DNA of 33,458 bases from Gammaproteobacteria bacterium (GCA_018825305.1 JAHJEO010000001.1:1-33458); one strand, 5' to 3'. Positions 1-11,696 are shown, counted from the first letter of the stretch. Numbers and translations: made by a program. Notes: generated from the sequence alone by a model not told the origin.

Positions 1-129
1 GTAGCAGCATTACCCCTTCAGGTCGAAATCCCACCTTCCGGCAGAACCCCAGGCAGCCCCTTCGATCTCAGGACCAACCCCCACTACTACCTCCAGCCCC
101 ACAAGCACCTACACCTATCGGCTGTTTGA
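1..129 (-). other. Probable rRNA operon leader, running off the left edge
   Basis: Read on the minus strand, the sequence just after the boxA at 130-139 (AACAGCCGATAGGTGTAGG and following) resembles the leader found ahead of 16S rRNA in betaproteobacteria. After about position 100, towards the left edge, the sequence is G-rich on the minus strand and I do not recognise it. The conserved start of mature 16S rRNA is not present, so the rRNA gene would lie outside the window. Contigs often break at rRNA operons because they are repeated, which fits the position. No protein gene is supported in this stretch. Confidence 0.55.
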
Positions 130-139
130 TTTTTAAAGA
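130..139 (-). promoter_or_regulatory. boxA antitermination element of an rRNA leader
   Basis: The minus strand reads TCTTTAAAAA, close to the boxA consensus bound by NusB/S10 for rRNA antitermination. It is followed directly by the leader-like sequence CAACAGCCGATAGGTG (one or two bases from common betaproteobacterial versions). It lies about 55 nt downstream of a strong promoter on the same strand, the arrangement expected of an rrn operon. Confidence 0.65.
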
Positions 140-192
140 TCTTCGCTCGGGGATATTGCCCTTTGCGGCTCCGCATTCAGCAGAGAGGCCGA

Positions 193-221
193 ATTATAGG
201 GACAGAAAAAGACGCTGTAAA
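193..221 (-). promoter_or_regulatory. Strong sigma70 promoter, probably for an rRNA operon
   Basis: On the minus strand a -35 TTTACA (216-221) and a perfect -10 TATAAT (193-198) are separated by exactly 17 nt. Upstream of the -35 the sequence is AT-rich (AAATAATTTAG), like an UP element. The start would fall near 186, followed by a ~50-nt leader and the boxA. It lies downstream of rluE on the same strand and points out of the window. Confidence 0.7.
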
Positions 222-319
222 GCCCATCTACTAAATTATTTGCAGTGGCGATGAAAAAAGGCTTCCGGACGCGACTGCCTATTGGAAAGGGCAAGACATC
301 CCGCGCTTCCGGAACGACG

Positions 320-898
320 TCAGCGGTACGGAATGACGCCAGGCGTGCCAGTTCGGTTGGCTTCAAGAAGCAGCCACTGCCCCGGGGCCAAGTCAGCTAG
401 TGTCCATACGCCCACCGACCAACGCACCAGCCGCAGTGTGGGATAACCAATGCCTGCAGTCATGCGCCGGACCTGGCGATTCTTGCCTTCGGTAATCGCG
501 ATCTCAAGCCATGCAGTCGGAATGGCCGCGCGGTAGCGAATCGGCGGCTGCCTGGGCCAGATTTCGGGTGGTTGTTCTATCAGCCGGGCGCGGCACGGCC
601 GGGTTACAAAATCCCCGAGAGCCACCCCTGCACGCAATCGCGCCAGGGCCGCATCATCTGGAACCCCCTCGACCTGAGCCCAGTAGACCTTTTCAAGCTT
701 ATGGCGCGGATGGCTGATCCGAGCCTGCAAGGCACCATCGTCGGTTAGCACGACGAGTCCCTCGCTGTCGGCGTCGAGACGCCCGGCCGGATAAATGTCG
801 GGCAGGTCGATGAAGTCCTTGAGGGTCGTCCGTCCCTGTCCATCCGAGAACTGGGTCAGCACCCCGTAGGGCTTGTTGAACAGAACGACTCGGGCCAC
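320..898 (-). CDS. rluE: 23S rRNA pseudouridine synthase, RluE-like
   Basis: Rsu/RluE-family pseudouridine synthase of 192 aa from the proposed GTG start; E. coli RluE (217 aa) modifies U2457 of 23S rRNA. The N-terminus VARVVLFNKPYGVLTQF is the normal beginning of this subfamily without an S4 domain. The catalytic Asp lies in the motif GRLDADSEGL, and GKNRQVRRM near the C-terminus is the conserved RNA-binding segment. I chose the GTG at 898 because the reading frame further upstream overlaps aceK and shows no family similarity. The start lies 10 nt after the aceK stop on the same strand, so the two are probably co-transcribed. The rRNA promoter follows downstream. Confidence 0.85.
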   Translation of the reverse strand: MARVVLFNKPYGVLTQFSDGQGRTTLKDFIDLPDIYPAGRLDADSEGLVVLTDDGALQARISHPRHKLEKVYWAQVEGVPDDAALARLRAGVALGDFVTRPCRARLIEQPPEIWPRQPPIRYRAAIPTAWLEIAITEGKNRQVRRMTAGIGYPTLRLVRWSVGVWTLADLAPGQWLLLEANRTGTPGVIPYR

Positions 899-908
899 GC
901 CGGAACGT

Positions 909-2675
909 TCAGCGATCACTACAACCGAGCTCGAACACATTGCAGAAGCGCAAGGACTCCGGATAGGGAAAGAAGTCCAGCACCACGCCGCGCCGGATCT
1001 GCTCCTGCGCCTGCTGCCAGAAGCCGGCATCGAGCAGGTCGGAATGGTGGCGCATGAAGGCTTGGCGTATATTCGGCGACGTCAGCAAAAACGTCGCGAA
1101 CTCCTCCGGGAAAATATCGTTGCGCCCCACCGAGTACCAGACTTCGCCCGACATTTCCGTCTCGAGATCAGGCGCAATCGGAATGCGTCGAAAGTTGCAG
1201 TCGGTCATGTACTCGATCTCGTCGTAATCGTAGAACACCACCCGACCATAGCGCGTCACGCCGAAATTCTTCCACAGCATGTCGCCGGGGAAAATGTTGG
1301 CGATCGCCAGTTCGCGAATCGCGTTGCCATACTCCTCGACCACTTCGTCGATGACGTCTTCACGCCCGGCCTGCATCGCCTTGTCGAGGTGCAGATTGAG
1401 CGGCTCCATACGACGCTCGATGTAGAGGTGCTTGATGATCAGGTCGTCACCATCCGCCTCGAGTTGCGACGGCACCAGCCTTTGCAGTTCGTCGATCAGT
1501 TCGGGCGAAAGCCGTGTCCGCGGAAAAGCAGCATAGGAAAACTCCAACGTATCGGCCATGCGACCGACCCGATCGACCTGCTTGACCAACTGATACTTGC
1601 GCATCACGGTTTCGTGGTCGACTTCCTTGGTGGCACCGAAGACGTCCTTGATCACCTTGAACACATAAGGATAGGACGGCAGCGTGAACACCAGCATCAC
1701 CAAGCCGCGAATGCCTGGGGCAACGATGAATTGATCCTCCGAATGGTGGAGGTGGTACATCAGGTCGCGGAAGAACATGGTCTTGCCCTGCTTGCCGAGG
1801 CCGAGCATGGTGTAAAGCTCGGAGCGCGGCTTGTTCGGCATGATGGTGCGCAGGAAGTGCACGTAATCGGCGGGTGCGGGCATATCCACCATGAAGTAAG
1901 CACGCGACAGCGAAAACAGTGCGCCGATGCGCCAGCCGTCGAGAATCACCGTGTCGAGATAGAGTTGCCCGGCGGCCGTGTGCAGCACCGGTACGGCAAA
2001 CGGATACTCATTGGCCCCGTTCACCGCCTTGCCGATGACATAAGCCGCCTTGTTGCGATAGAAGGCCGAATTGAGCACCTGTATCTGGAAATTCGATTCG
2101 GCCTGTGGCCATTCGCCGAGATGCCGCTCCAGCGTCAGCATCACGTATTCGATGTCGCGGTCGATATCCTCGAAAGAGCGCTCCCAGCAAAAGTCGAGGA
2201 ACACGCGACGAATGGAAGAGCCGAGGCCGGCAGCATTCGGATAATAGCTGCGGTAGGTCGGCGGCTCCGACTCGAAGAACTCGGTCGAGATCGCCGGGCG
2301 GACGAAGATGAAGTCGTTGTGAAAGTATGTCCGGTGCATGATGCGGCAAAACACCGAATTGAAAAATGTCTCCGCCAGCTCCGGCTGCTCGTGTTCGAGC
2401 AACTCCCCAATGTAATGCAGCTTGGCCTGCTGCCAGGTCAAGTCGTCGAGGACTTCGGCATGAAAATCCTCGCGCAGCTCCGCCAGCGTTTCCCGGACAC
2501 GATCGTCGTAGAAGGCTATGCGCTCCTTTACCGCCTGCTGTACCCCCATCCAGTCGGCGGCATCGAAGCGCGCCTTCGCCGAAGCCGAGCAATCGCGAAA
2601 AACGCGATAGTGGCGATTGAAGCCCTCGATCATCATCGTGGCGATGCGTTGGGCGATAAGCTGTTGTGGGGCCAT
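909..2675 (-). CDS. aceK: Isocitrate dehydrogenase kinase/phosphatase
   Basis: Bifunctional AceK (588 aa, close to the usual size), which phosphorylates and dephosphorylates isocitrate dehydrogenase to divert isocitrate into the glyoxylate bypass. The ATP-binding segment APGIRGLVMLVFTLPSYP is followed by VFKVIKD with the predicted catalytic Lys340. The kinase-like active site is seen as FPGDMLWKNFG (D465, N470) and FYDYDE (D483). Its substrate gene icd lies divergently about 530 bp away. In E. coli aceK is part of aceBAK; here it is separated from aceA and aceB by 7 kb or more. No strong Shine-Dalgarno is visible before the ATG at 2675. Confidence 0.96.
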   Translation of the reverse strand: MAPQQLIAQRIATMMIEGFNRHYRVFRDCSASAKARFDAADWMGVQQAVKERIAFYDDRVRETLAELREDFHAEVLDDLTWQQAKLHYIGELLEHEQPELAETFFNSVFCRIMHRTYFHNDFIFVRPAISTEFFESEPPTYRSYYPNAAGLGSSIRRVFLDFCWERSFEDIDRDIEYVMLTLERHLGEWPQAESNFQIQVLNSAFYRNKAAYVIGKAVNGANEYPFAVPVLHTAAGQLYLDTVILDGWRIGALFSLSRAYFMVDMPAPADYVHFLRTIMPNKPRSELYTMLGLGKQGKTMFFRDLMYHLHHSEDQFIVAPGIRGLVMLVFTLPSYPYVFKVIKDVFGATKEVDHETVMRKYQLVKQVDRVGRMADTLEFSYAAFPRTRLSPELIDELQRLVPSQLEADGDDLIIKHLYIERRMEPLNLHLDKAMQAGREDVIDEVVEEYGNAIRELAIANIFPGDMLWKNFGVTRYGRVVFYDYDEIEYMTDCNFRRIPIAPDLETEMSGEVWYSVGRNDIFPEEFATFLLTSPNIRQAFMRHHSDLLDAGFWQQAQEQIRRGVVLDFFPYPESLRFCNVFELGCSDR

Positions 2676-2735
2676 GGGGTAGCGCGGAACGCCGATATAG
2701 CGATGCTGGCCATTGTAGCGCCGGCCCGACGGGCA

Positions 2736-2968
2736 TCATCGTACCGCCTCGACACCGGCGGCGGCGATGCCTATGATGGCCCGGACCGACGCCAGGCGCA
2801 TCGGCCAACTGCGGCGCGACTGTTTCCCGGAACTGAATATCGCCGGCGTCATGCCGAGAATTTCCTGCTCCGCATAACCACTGACCTCGCAGGCCGCGCG
2901 ATTGACCCAGAGAATGCGGGCCTGGGGATCGGTCACGGTCATGCCCTCGCGCAGGGAAAGGAAGGCCT
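2736..2968 (-). pseudogene. PAS-domain relic of a sensor protein
   Basis: The minus strand encodes about 45 residues that are clearly a PAS domain: FLSLREGMTVTDPQARI, then LWVNRAACEVSGY, then EILGMTPAIFSSGKQ. A stop codon (TAG, 2967-2969) lies immediately upstream, and after SSGKQ the family pattern is lost in SRRSWPMRLA. No catalytic or output domain follows. I read it as the residue of a PAS-containing kinase or diguanylate cyclase, not a working gene. It occupies the aceK-icd intergenic region; the rest of 2676-3208 shows no other gene. Confidence 0.65.
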
Positions 2969-3208
2969 ACCCCATTGGCGCCGCGCCCGGCTCGGCTCCG
3001 GCTGCATTAGCCGACGGTACGTCGTTGACAGCAACCGAGTTAAACTGCTGCGTCATCGTGGGCACATCTTTCGGCAACGCGTGTTCGAAATTCGTGGGCG
3101 CGAGGCCATCACGACAGGCGCATTAGCATTAGCCAAGGTTGACGAGTCAATCAATTCATTTACTGCAATAATAAATTCCATCCCTTCCACTACCATCACG
3201 GAGCATTC

Positions 3209-4452
<1,244 letters not shown>

Positions 4453-4453
<1 letters not shown>

Positions 4454-4478
4454 AAAAGTCGGCTCTGGCGCCACGGCG
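4453..4478 (+). repeat. AAAAGTCGGC-type dispersed repeat, copy a
   Basis: GAAAAGTCGGCTCTGGCGCC, continuing CACGGCG. It starts at the last base of the icd stop codon and reads in the same direction as icd. The core AAAAGTCGGC is at 4454-4463. It shares a further GGCGCCACGGCG with the copy at 32321. Confidence 0.6.
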
Positions 4479-4499
4479 CCATCGTGCCGTGAGCCGAAA

Positions 4500-4533
4500 A
4501 AAAGCCCGTCCGACGCAAGCCGGGCGGGCTTTT
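4500..4533. terminator. Bidirectional terminator between icd and the cold-shock gene
   Basis: AAAAGCCCG (4500-4508) pairs with CGGGCTTTT (4525-4533). The stem is extended by a U-G pair and CCG/CGG around a loop of 8 nt. It has A-rich and T-rich ends on both sides, so it can serve icd on the plus strand and the cold-shock gene on the minus strand. Confidence 0.85.
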
Positions 4534-4555
4534 CATTTGAAACGACTGCTGTGGC

Positions 4556-4759
4556 TCAGGGCTTCTGGATGTTCGACGCCTGCTTGCCTTTGGGACCCTG
4601 CACGACCTCGAAGGAAACCTTATCGCCTTCCTTCAGGGACTTGAAGCCCGCCATGTTGATTGCCGAGAAATGGGCGAACAGATCTTCGCTGCCGTCATCC
4701 GGCGTGATGAATCCGAAACCCTTGGCGTCGTTGAACCACTTGACAGTACCAGTTGCCAT
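4556..4759 (-). CDS. Cold-shock domain protein (CspA family)
   Basis: Small single-stranded nucleic-acid-binding protein (67 aa), an RNA chaperone of the CspA family. It begins [18 protein letters not shown] with the RNP1 motif KGFGFI, and has the RNP2-like segment DLFAHFSAI. The start at 4759 is preceded by GGAAGAGG at good spacing; an in-frame ATG 27 nt upstream (4786) would add MCHLLRKRF, which is not family-like. It is convergent with icd and shares its terminator. A possible promoter lies about 160 nt upstream, implying the long 5' leader typical of cold-inducible csp mRNAs. The paralogue (cspA, cspD, cspE type) cannot be assigned from sequence alone. Confidence 0.93.
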   Translation of the reverse strand: MATGTVKWFNDAKGFGFITPDDGSEDLFAHFSAINMAGFKSLKEGDKVSFEVVQGPKGKQASNIQKP

Positions 4760-4919
4760 AAACCTCTTCCTTAAAAGATGACACAAAACGGAGCGAACAT
4801 GCTCCGAGCATGCTTGCAGGACGAGCTCGTTTCAGCGGAAGAGGCCAAGCGGTAATTCAGGGGAATTAAGGACTGCGGCACTTTCGACACTGCGGGAGCA
4901 AGACACAAACACGATTCGC

Positions 4920-4948
4920 CTTTTACGCAATTTGCCACAAGGCGTCAA
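4920..4948 (-). promoter_or_regulatory. Possible promoter of the cold-shock gene with long leader
   Basis: On the minus strand TTGACG (4943-4948), a 17-nt spacer and TAAAAG (4920-4925) form a plausible sigma70 promoter. The transcript would have about 150 nt of 5' UTR before the ATG at 4759. The 4787-5101 interval otherwise holds no gene and also contains whatever drives clpS on the plus strand. Confidence 0.35.
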
Positions 4949-5101
4949 GCACTTTCGTTGCTGCAAGACAGCATTGCCGTGTCGTCCATGCGCAAGCCCT
5001 TGTGATGCACCCGCCCGCCCTGAAATATGAGGTGTTCACAGGGTCTTTTCCCCTCATGGCCGCAAGGTTGCGGCCCCCAGAATCCGCATTAGAATCAATT
5101 C

Positions 5102-5422
5102 ATGGCAACCCGCAAGCCGCAGATACGTGACGATGGCGTCGCGCTGGTCCCCGAGAAGAGCCGCATCAAACCACCCCCGCTCTTCAAGGTGATGATACTC
5201 AACGACGACTTCACACCAATGGATTTTGTCGTGGTCGTATTGCAGAAGTTTTTTGGGATGAACCGTGAGCAGGCCACGGTCGTCATGCTCAAGGTGCATC
5301 GTGAAGGCAGGGGCGTCTGCGGAGTCTATCCACGCGACGTGGCAGCCACGAAAGTGGAACAGGTGTCAGCATTCGCGCACCAGCACCAGCATCCGCTGGC
5401 ATGCGTGATGGAGGAAAGTTGA
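5102..5422 (+). CDS. clpS: ATP-dependent Clp protease adaptor ClpS
   Basis: Adaptor (106 aa) that binds N-degron substrates and delivers them to ClpAP. The binding-pocket segment [15 protein letters not shown] and the helix [20 protein letters not shown] are conserved, and the C-terminus has the usual [12 protein letters not shown]. The N-terminal ~25 residues are the flexible arm that engages ClpA. No clear Shine-Dalgarno is visible before the ATG. Its TGA stop overlaps the clpA ATG (TGATG, 5420-5424), so translation is likely coupled. Confidence 0.96.
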   Translation: MATRKPQIRDDGVALVPEKSRIKPPPLFKVMILNDDFTPMDFVVVVLQKFFGMNREQATVVMLKVHREGRGVCGVYPRDVAATKVEQVSAFAHQHQHPLACVMEES

Positions 5423-7689
5423 TGATTGCGCAAGAACTGGAAGTCAGCCTGCACATGGCCTTCGTCGAGGCGCGGCAGAAACGCCACGAGTTCATCACCG
5501 TGGAGCACCTGCTGCTGGCGCTGCTCGACAATCCTTCGGCCGCCGAGGTGCTGCGCGCCTGTGCCGCCGACATTGAGGAATTGCGCCGCGAACTACTCGG
5601 CTTCATCAACCAGCACACGCCTACTGTCGCCGGCAGCGAAGACATCGACACCCAGCCGACGCTCGGTTTCCAGCGGGTGATCCAGCGCGCCATCCTCCAC
5701 GTCCAGTCCTCGGGCAAGAAGGAAGTCACCGGCGCCAACGTGCTGGTCGCCATCTTCGGCGAGAAGGATTCGCACGCGGTCTACTTCCTGCAGCGCCAGA
5801 ACATTTCGCGCCTCGACGTCGTCAACTTCATTTCCCACGGCATCGCCAAGACATCACAACCGGCTGCCAAGGGCGACGACGCGGGCGAGCCCGAAGCCGA
5901 GGCTGCGGACGCCAAGTCCAGCCCGCTCGAGAACTTCACCCAGAACCTCAACCAGCTGGCGCTGACCGGCAAGATCGACCCGCTGATCGGGCGCGACAAG
6001 GAACTGGAGCGTGTGGTGCAGACCCTCTGCCGCCGCCGCAAGAACAACCCGCTGCTGGTCGGCGAAGCCGGCGTCGGCAAGACGGCCATCGCCGAAGGCC
6101 TCGCCCGGCGCATCATCGAGAGCCGCGTACCCGAGATCCTCGCCAACGCCACGGTCTACGCGCTCGACATGGGAGCCTTGCTGGCCGGTACCAAGTATCG
6201 GGGCGATTTCGAGCAGCGCCTCAAGGGCGTACTCAAGCAGCTGGCCGACAACCCGGACGCCATCCTCTTCATCGACGAGATCCACACCCTGATCGGCGCC
6301 GGCGCTGCCTCGGGCGGCACGCTCGATGCATCGAACCTGCTCAAGCCGGCCCTGTCGTCCGGCGCGCTCAAGTGCATCGGTGCCACCACCTACACCGAGT
6401 TCCGCGGCGTGTTCGAGAAGGACCATGCACTCTCAAGACGCTTCCAGAAGATCGACGTCAACGAGCCGAGCGTGGAAGAAACCGTCTCCATCCTGCGCGG
6501 ACTAAAGAGCCGCTTCGAGGAGCACCACCACGTCAAGTACTCGGCCGCCGCCATCACCAACGCCGCCGAGCTGTCCGCCAAGTACATCACCGACCGCCAC
6601 CTGCCGGACAAGGCCATCGACGTAATCGACGAGGCCGGGGCTGCCCAGCGCATCCTGCCGAAATCAAAGCAGAAGAAGATCATCGGCAAGATCGAGATCG
6701 AGGAGATCGTCGCCAAGATCGCCCGCATTCCGCCGCAGCATGTCTCGGCTGACGACCGCTCGGCGCTGAAGAACCTCGACCGCGACCTGAAGAGCGTCGT
6801 GTTCGGCCAGGATCCCGCGATCGAGGCGCTGACCAAGGCCATCAAGATGTCGCGCTCGGGCCTGGGCAGTCCCACCCAGCCGATCGGCAGCTTCCTTTTC
6901 TCCGGCCCGACCGGCGTCGGCAAGACCGAAGTCGCGCGCCAGCTCGCCTACTGCATGGGCATCGAGCTGATCCGCTTCGACATGTCGGAATACATGGAAC
7001 GCCACGCAGTCAGCCGCCTGATCGGCGCGCCGCCGGGCTATGTCGGCTTCGACCAGGGCGGCCTGCTGACCGAGGCCATCACCAAGAAGCCGCATGCGGT
7101 GCTGCTACTCGACGAGATCGAGAAAGCGCACCCGGACGTCTTCAATATCCTGCTGCAGGTGATGGACCACGGTACGCTGACCGACAACAACGGCCGCAAG
7201 GCGGACTTCAGAAACGTGGTGATCGTCATGACCACCAACGCCGGCGCCGAGGCACTGCAGAAGACCAGTATTGGCTTCACCTCGAACAAGCAGGCCGGCG
7301 ACGAGATGGGCGACATCAAGCGCATGTTCTCGCCGGAGTTCCGCAACCGCCTCGACGCCATCATTTCCTTCAAGGCACTCGACAACGAGATCATCCTGCG
7401 GGTGGTTGACAAGTTCCTGATGCAGCTCGAAGGCCAGTTGCACGAAAAGAAGGTCGAGGCGATCTTCACCGACCACCTGCGCGCCTGGCTGGCCGAAAAA
7501 GGTTTCGACCCGCTGATGGGCGCGCGGCCCATGGCACGGCTGATCCAGGACACCATCCGCGCGGCGCTGGCCGACGAACTGCTGTTCGGCCGTCTGGCGC
7601 ACGGTGGCCGCGTCACCATCGAACTCGGCGACGACGACAAGGTGCATCTGGTCTTCGAGGAAAAGACGATCGAACCGGCCCTGCCCTGA
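5422..7689 (+). CDS. clpA: ATP-dependent Clp protease ATP-binding subunit ClpA
   Basis: AAA+ unfoldase of the ClpAP protease, 755 aa (E. coli 758). Order: N-terminal Clp repeat domain with [17 protein letters not shown]1 with Walker A GEAGVGKT (from residue 214) and Walker [11 protein letters not shown]2 with Walker A GPTGVGKT (from residue 495) and [13 protein letters not shown]. The pore motif [13 protein letters not shown] is present. The ClpP-docking loop reads SIGFTSNKQ (IGF, where E. coli ClpA has IGL). There is no middle coiled-coil domain, which separates it from ClpB. The start is the ATG overlapping the clpS stop; an upstream ATG at 5401 lies inside clpS. Confidence 0.97.
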   Translation: MIAQELEVSLHMAFVEARQKRHEFITVEHLLLALLDNPSAAEVLRACAADIEELRRELLGFINQHTPTVAGSEDIDTQPTLGFQRVIQRAILHVQSSGKKEVTGANVLVAIFGEKDSHAVYFLQRQNISRLDVVNFISHGIAKTSQPAAKGDDAGEPEAEAADAKSSPLENFTQNLNQLALTGKIDPLIGRDKELERVVQTLCRRRKNNPLLVGEAGVGKTAIAEGLARRIIESRVPEILANATVYALDMGALLAGTKYRGDFEQRLKGVLKQLADNPDAILFIDEIHTLIGAGAASGGTLDASNLLKPALSSGALKCIGATTYTEFRGVFEKDHALSRRFQKIDVNEPSVEETVSILRGLKSRFEEHHHVKYSAAAITNAAELSAKYITDRHLPDKAIDVIDEAGAAQRILPKSKQKKIIGKIEIEEIVAKIARIPPQHVSADDRSALKNLDRDLKSVVFGQDPAIEALTKAIKMSRSGLGSPTQPIGSFLFSGPTGVGKTEVARQLAYCMGIELIRFDMSEYMERHAVSRLIGAPPGYVGFDQGGLLTEAITKKPHAVLLLDEIEKAHPDVFNILLQVMDHGTLTDNNGRKADFRNVVIVMTTNAGAEALQKTSIGFTSNKQAGDEMGDIKRMFSPEFRNRLDAIISFKALDNEIILRVVDKFLMQLEGQLHEKKVEAIFTDHLRAWLAEKGFDPLMGARPMARLIQDTIRAALADELLFGRLAHGGRVTIELGDDDKVHLVFEEKTIEPALP

Positions 7690-7707
7690 GCCGGCGACGT
7701 CGCAGGT

Positions 7708-7733
7708 GCCGTCCCGCCGGCGCCGACTTTTCC
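7708..7733 (-). repeat. AAAAGTCGGC-type dispersed repeat, copy b
   Basis: On the minus strand it reads GGAAAAGTCGGCGCCGGCGG, continuing GACGGC; the core is at 7722-7731. It follows by 13 nt the TGA that ends the histidine-kinase relic on the same strand, and lies 18 nt beyond the clpA stop on the other strand. The GGGACGGC tail is shared with the copy at 14220. Confidence 0.6.
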
Positions 7734-7744
7734 GGCCGGGCGGC

Positions 7745-7850
7745 TCAATCCCGCGCCAGCTTCAGCCAGATAGTGAAAATCGCGCCGACGTCCGGTTCTC
7801 CGCGGGCTTCCATGTGCCCGCCCATCAGTTCCACGAGTTGTCGGCGACTG
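7745..7850 (-). pseudogene. C-terminal relic of a histidine kinase
   Basis: The minus strand encodes [20 protein letters not shown] followed by [13 protein letters not shown] and a stop. This is the end of a HATPase_c domain, where kinases typically read [10 protein letters not shown] and then a G-rich turn, FT and WLPL. Upstream of about 7850 the frame runs into the rraA leader and loses all kinase similarity (no N, G1 or F box), so only the last ~35 codons survive. It probably reflects a deletion that removed most of a sensor kinase gene. Confidence 0.6.
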
Positions 7851-7906
7851 TCAGTTTTGCGCCAGATTGGGACGGCAGGATGGCGGTTTTGTCGGAGGAA
7901 ATGACC

Positions 7907-8397
7907 ATGGACGTGATGACGGCCGACCTGTGCGACGGCCACGAGGCGCTGCTGGAAGACGGCAGTCTGCGCGTGGTAGACCCGATGTTCAGCAGCTTCG
8001 GCGGTCGCGCCGCCTTTCACGGCCCGATCGCGACGCTGCGGCTGTTCGAAGACAACGGCCTGGTGCGCACAGCCCTGGAAACACCAGGCGCGGGCCGCGT
8101 GCTGGTGATCGACGGCGGCGGCAGCCTGCGTCGCGCACTGGTCGGTGACCAGTTGGCAGCACTGGCGGTGAAGAACGGCTGGGCCGGCATCGTTGTCAAT
8201 GGCTGCATCCGCGATTCACGCGCCATCGGCGAGATGGACGTCGGCGTGCTGGCGCTCGACACCCATCCGCGCAAGACGGTGAAGCGGAATCAGGGCGAGG
8301 CCGATGTGGCCGTCAGCTTCGGTGGCGTTACCTTGCGGCCGGGCGAATGGCTCTTCGCTGACGAGGACGGCGTCCTCGTCAGCGCGACGCCGCTGCC

Positions 8398-8404
<7 letters not shown>
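7907..8404 (+). CDS. rraA: RraA family protein (RNase E activity regulator)
   Basis: RraA family, 165 aa; E. coli RraA (161 aa) binds RNase E and inhibits it, while relatives are 4-hydroxy-4-methyl-2-oxoglutarate aldolases. Conserved blocks: TADLCDGHE at the N-terminus, [19 protein letters not shown]-like [31 protein letters not shown], and [20 protein letters not shown]. The start was placed at 7907 because GGAGGAA (7894-7900) lies 6 nt upstream; an ATG at 7901 is too close to it. The gene ends inside the last codons of the convergent RhlE gene (7-bp overlap). The length and N-terminus favour the RraA group, but aldolase activity cannot be excluded. Confidence 0.88.
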
Positions 8405-9702
<1,298 letters not shown>

Positions 9703-9877
9703 GGGGTGACTCCTGGAATCGGCCTCACGTGCAGCCAATGGGGAATCGGCGGGGACACGAACCAGTCTAGGCAGAGACGCTCTTGTATTGTGAAACGCGG
9801 AAGGAAGAGCCAATCGCGATACGCGCAGACAGACTGTGGCAGGCAGCGCGGGGCGGATGATAACACCGACACCCCTC

Positions 9878-9903
9878 GCCGCCCTGCCAGCGCCGACTTT
9901 TTC
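9878..9903 (-). repeat. AAAAGTCGGC-type dispersed repeat, copy c
   Basis: On the minus strand it reads GAAAAAGTCGGCGCTGGCAG, continuing GGCGGC; the core is at 9892-9901. It sits in the divergent rhlE-aceA intergenic region, 22 nt to the left of the aceA palindrome. Confidence 0.6.
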
Positions 9904-9922
9904 TTATACCCCCATAAACTTA

Positions 9923-9938
9923 TGTCTTATATAAGACA
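9923..9938. promoter_or_regulatory. Palindromic operator upstream of aceA
   Basis: TGTCTTATATAAGACA is a perfect 16-bp palindrome ending one base before the putative -35 of aceA. Its 12-bp core TCTTATATAAGA recurs ahead of aceB at 20131-20142. The two genes are functionally paired, so a common regulator is the simplest reading. Position just upstream of the -35 would suit an activator, although a repressor is also possible. Confidence 0.7.
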
Positions 9939-9939
9939 C

Positions 9940-9968
9940 TTGTTGCTGTGCAAAAAACTCACTATACT
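9940..9968 (+). promoter_or_regulatory. Putative aceA promoter
   Basis: TTGTTG (9940-9945), a 17-nt spacer and TATACT (9963-9968). It lies immediately downstream of the palindrome and about 60 nt before the aceA start codon. Confidence 0.55.
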
Positions 9969-10027
9969 TCGTCCCACTGCATGACCCCATTCATCGCCCC
10001 CGAATCCCATCAAGAGAGGATCCCGAC

Positions 10028-11338
10028 ATGACCGATCGCAAAGCCCAAATCGCCGCCCTGGAAAAAGACTGGGCCACCAACCCACGCTGGAAGGGCGTCA
10101 AGCGTGGCTATGCCGCCGAGGACGTCGTTCGCCTGCGCGGCTCCATGCCCATCGAGCACACCCTGGCCAAACGCGGTGCCGAAAAGCTGTGGGAAAAGGT
10201 CAACGGCGGCGCCAAGAAAGGCTACGTCAATGCCTTCGGCGCCATCACCGCCGGCCAGGCCATGCAGCAGGCCAAAGCCGGGCTCGAAGCCGTCTATCTC
10301 TCCGGCTGGCAGGTCGCCGCCGACGGCAACACCTCGGAAACCATGTACCCCGACCAGTCGCTCTACGCCTACGACTCGGTGCCGACCATGGTCCGCCGCA
10401 TCAACAACACCTTCAAGCGCGCCGACGAGATCCAGTGGTCGCGCGGCATCAACCCCGGCGACAAGGAATTCATCGACTACTTCCTGCCCATCGTGGCTGA
10501 TGCCGAGGCCGGCTTCGGCGGCGTGCTCAATGCCTTCGAGTTGATGAAGAACATGATCGCCTCCGGCGCCGCCGGAGTCCATTTCGAAGACCAGCTCGCC
10601 GCCGTCAAGAAGTGCGGCCACATGGGTGGCAAGGTGCTGGTGCCGACCCAGGAAGCCTGCGAGAAGCTGATCTCCGCCCGCTTCGCCGCCGACGTGATGG
10701 GCGTGCCGACCATCATCCTCGCCCGCACCGACGCCGAAGCCGCCAACCTGATCACCTCCGACCACGACGCCAACGACAAGCCCTTCCTCACCGGCGAGCG
10801 CACCGCCGAAGGTTTCTACCGCGTCAAGAACGGCCTCGAACAGGCCATCAGCCGCGGCGTCGCCTACGCCCCCTACGCCGACCTGGTGTGGTGCGAAACT
10901 GGCACGCCGGATCTGGGCTTCGCCCGCGAGTTCGCCCAGGCCGTGCTGGCCGCCAACCCCGGCAAGCTGCTCTCCTACAACTGCTCGCCGTCGTTCAACT
11001 GGAAGAAGAACCTAGACGACAAGACCATCGCCAAGTTCCAGGAAGAACTCTCCGCGATGGGCTACAAGTACCAGTTCATCACCCTGGCAGGCATCCACAT
11101 CAACTGGTACAACACCTTCCAGTTCGCCCACGCCTACGCCCGCGGCGAAGGCATGAAGCACTACGTGGAAATGGTGCAGGAGCGCGAATTCGCCGCCCGC
11201 GAGCAGGGCTACACCTTCGTCTCACACCAGCAGGAAGTCGGCGCCGGCTACTTCGACGACGTCACCACCGTCATCCAGGGTGGCTCGAGCAGCGTCAAGG
11301 CCCTGACCGGATCGACCGAAGAGGAACAGTTTCACTGA
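10028..11338 (+). CDS. aceA: Isocitrate lyase
   Basis: Glyoxylate-bypass enzyme splitting isocitrate into glyoxylate and succinate (436 aa; E. coli 434). The catalytic loop [13 protein letters not shown] has its Cys at residue 196, in register with E. coli Cys195. Other conserved segments are [33 protein letters not shown] and [19 protein letters not shown] precedes the ATG. It has its own promoter with a palindromic site and is closed by a terminator at 11382, so it appears to be a single-gene unit, not part of an aceBAK operon. Confidence 0.98.
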   Translation: MTDRKAQIAALEKDWATNPRWKGVKRGYAAEDVVRLRGSMPIEHTLAKRGAEKLWEKVNGGAKKGYVNAFGAITAGQAMQQAKAGLEAVYLSGWQVAADGNTSETMYPDQSLYAYDSVPTMVRRINNTFKRADEIQWSRGINPGDKEFIDYFLPIVADAEAGFGGVLNAFELMKNMIASGAAGVHFEDQLAAVKKCGHMGGKVLVPTQEACEKLISARFAADVMGVPTIILARTDAEAANLITSDHDANDKPFLTGERTAEGFYRVKNGLEQAISRGVAYAPYADLVWCETGTPDLGFAREFAQAVLAANPGKLLSYNCSPSFNWKKNLDDKTIAKFQEELSAMGYKYQFITLAGIHINWYNTFQFAHAYARGEGMKHYVEMVQEREFAAREQGYTFVSHQQEVGAGYFDDVTTVIQGGSSSVKALTGSTEEEQFH

Positions 11339-11381
11339 GCAACAGCCAGACCCTCGAGACAAGGGGGAGTGGAGCGAAGGA

Positions 11382-11412
11382 GCCGCGCCGGGAAACCGGT
11401 GCGGCTTTTTTC
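11382..11412 (+). terminator. Terminator of aceA
   Basis: GCCGCGCCGG (11382-11391), a GAAA loop, then CCGGTGCGGC (11396-11405) followed by a run of T. The stem has one G-U pair. It lies 43 nt after the aceA stop. Confidence 0.88.
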
Positions 11413-11433
11413 TTGTTATGAAGAGCCCCCCCC

Positions 11434-11458
11434 GGAGGAACGCAGAGCGCTGGCGCTG
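11434..11458. repeat. 25-bp repeat, intergenic copy
   Basis: Starts GGAGGAACGCAGAGCGCTGG and ends CGCTG. It matches 14601-14625, inside the LysR gene, in 24 of 25 positions. It lies in the 374-bp aceA-sulP spacer, which holds no gene: besides this repeat there is the aceA terminator and an inverted repeat next to sulP. Confidence 0.55.
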
Positions 11459-11611
11459 ACTTCCCAAGGCGATCTCCCGGCTAGGCCCCATGAAAAAGCC
11501 GTCCGCAGCCATATGTTAGAATTCTCTAATTCAGCATCCTGGCAGCGTCCGCAATTTTTGGGCATCTGCGATTGATCGCCCCTCCCCCCGCCAGCCGACT
11601 CGTTCAAGTCG

Positions 11612-11696
11612 AAAAGTGAAGTAATCCACGGCTGAATATTTCGGACAGTTGCCATTTGCCGAGTCCCTCGGGTTTGCGGCACCCCGCTTCACTTTT
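11612..11696. repeat. Inverted repeat in the sulP leader
   Basis: AAAAGTGAAG (11612-11621) and its exact complement CTTCACTTTT (11687-11696) enclose 65 nt. The right arm ends 16 nt before the sulP start codon, where a Shine-Dalgarno would be expected; none is obvious. The arms could form a long-range stem in the mRNA leader or be paired protein sites. Confidence 0.45.

Noticed and set aside
133-366. 77-codon minus-strand open frame
   Set aside because: It covers the rRNA promoter and boxA and has no family features.
3053-3208. Sigma70 promoter for icd (TTGACG near 3140)
   Set aside because: A TTGACG is present but no -10 hexamer lies at a sensible spacing, so I did not list it.
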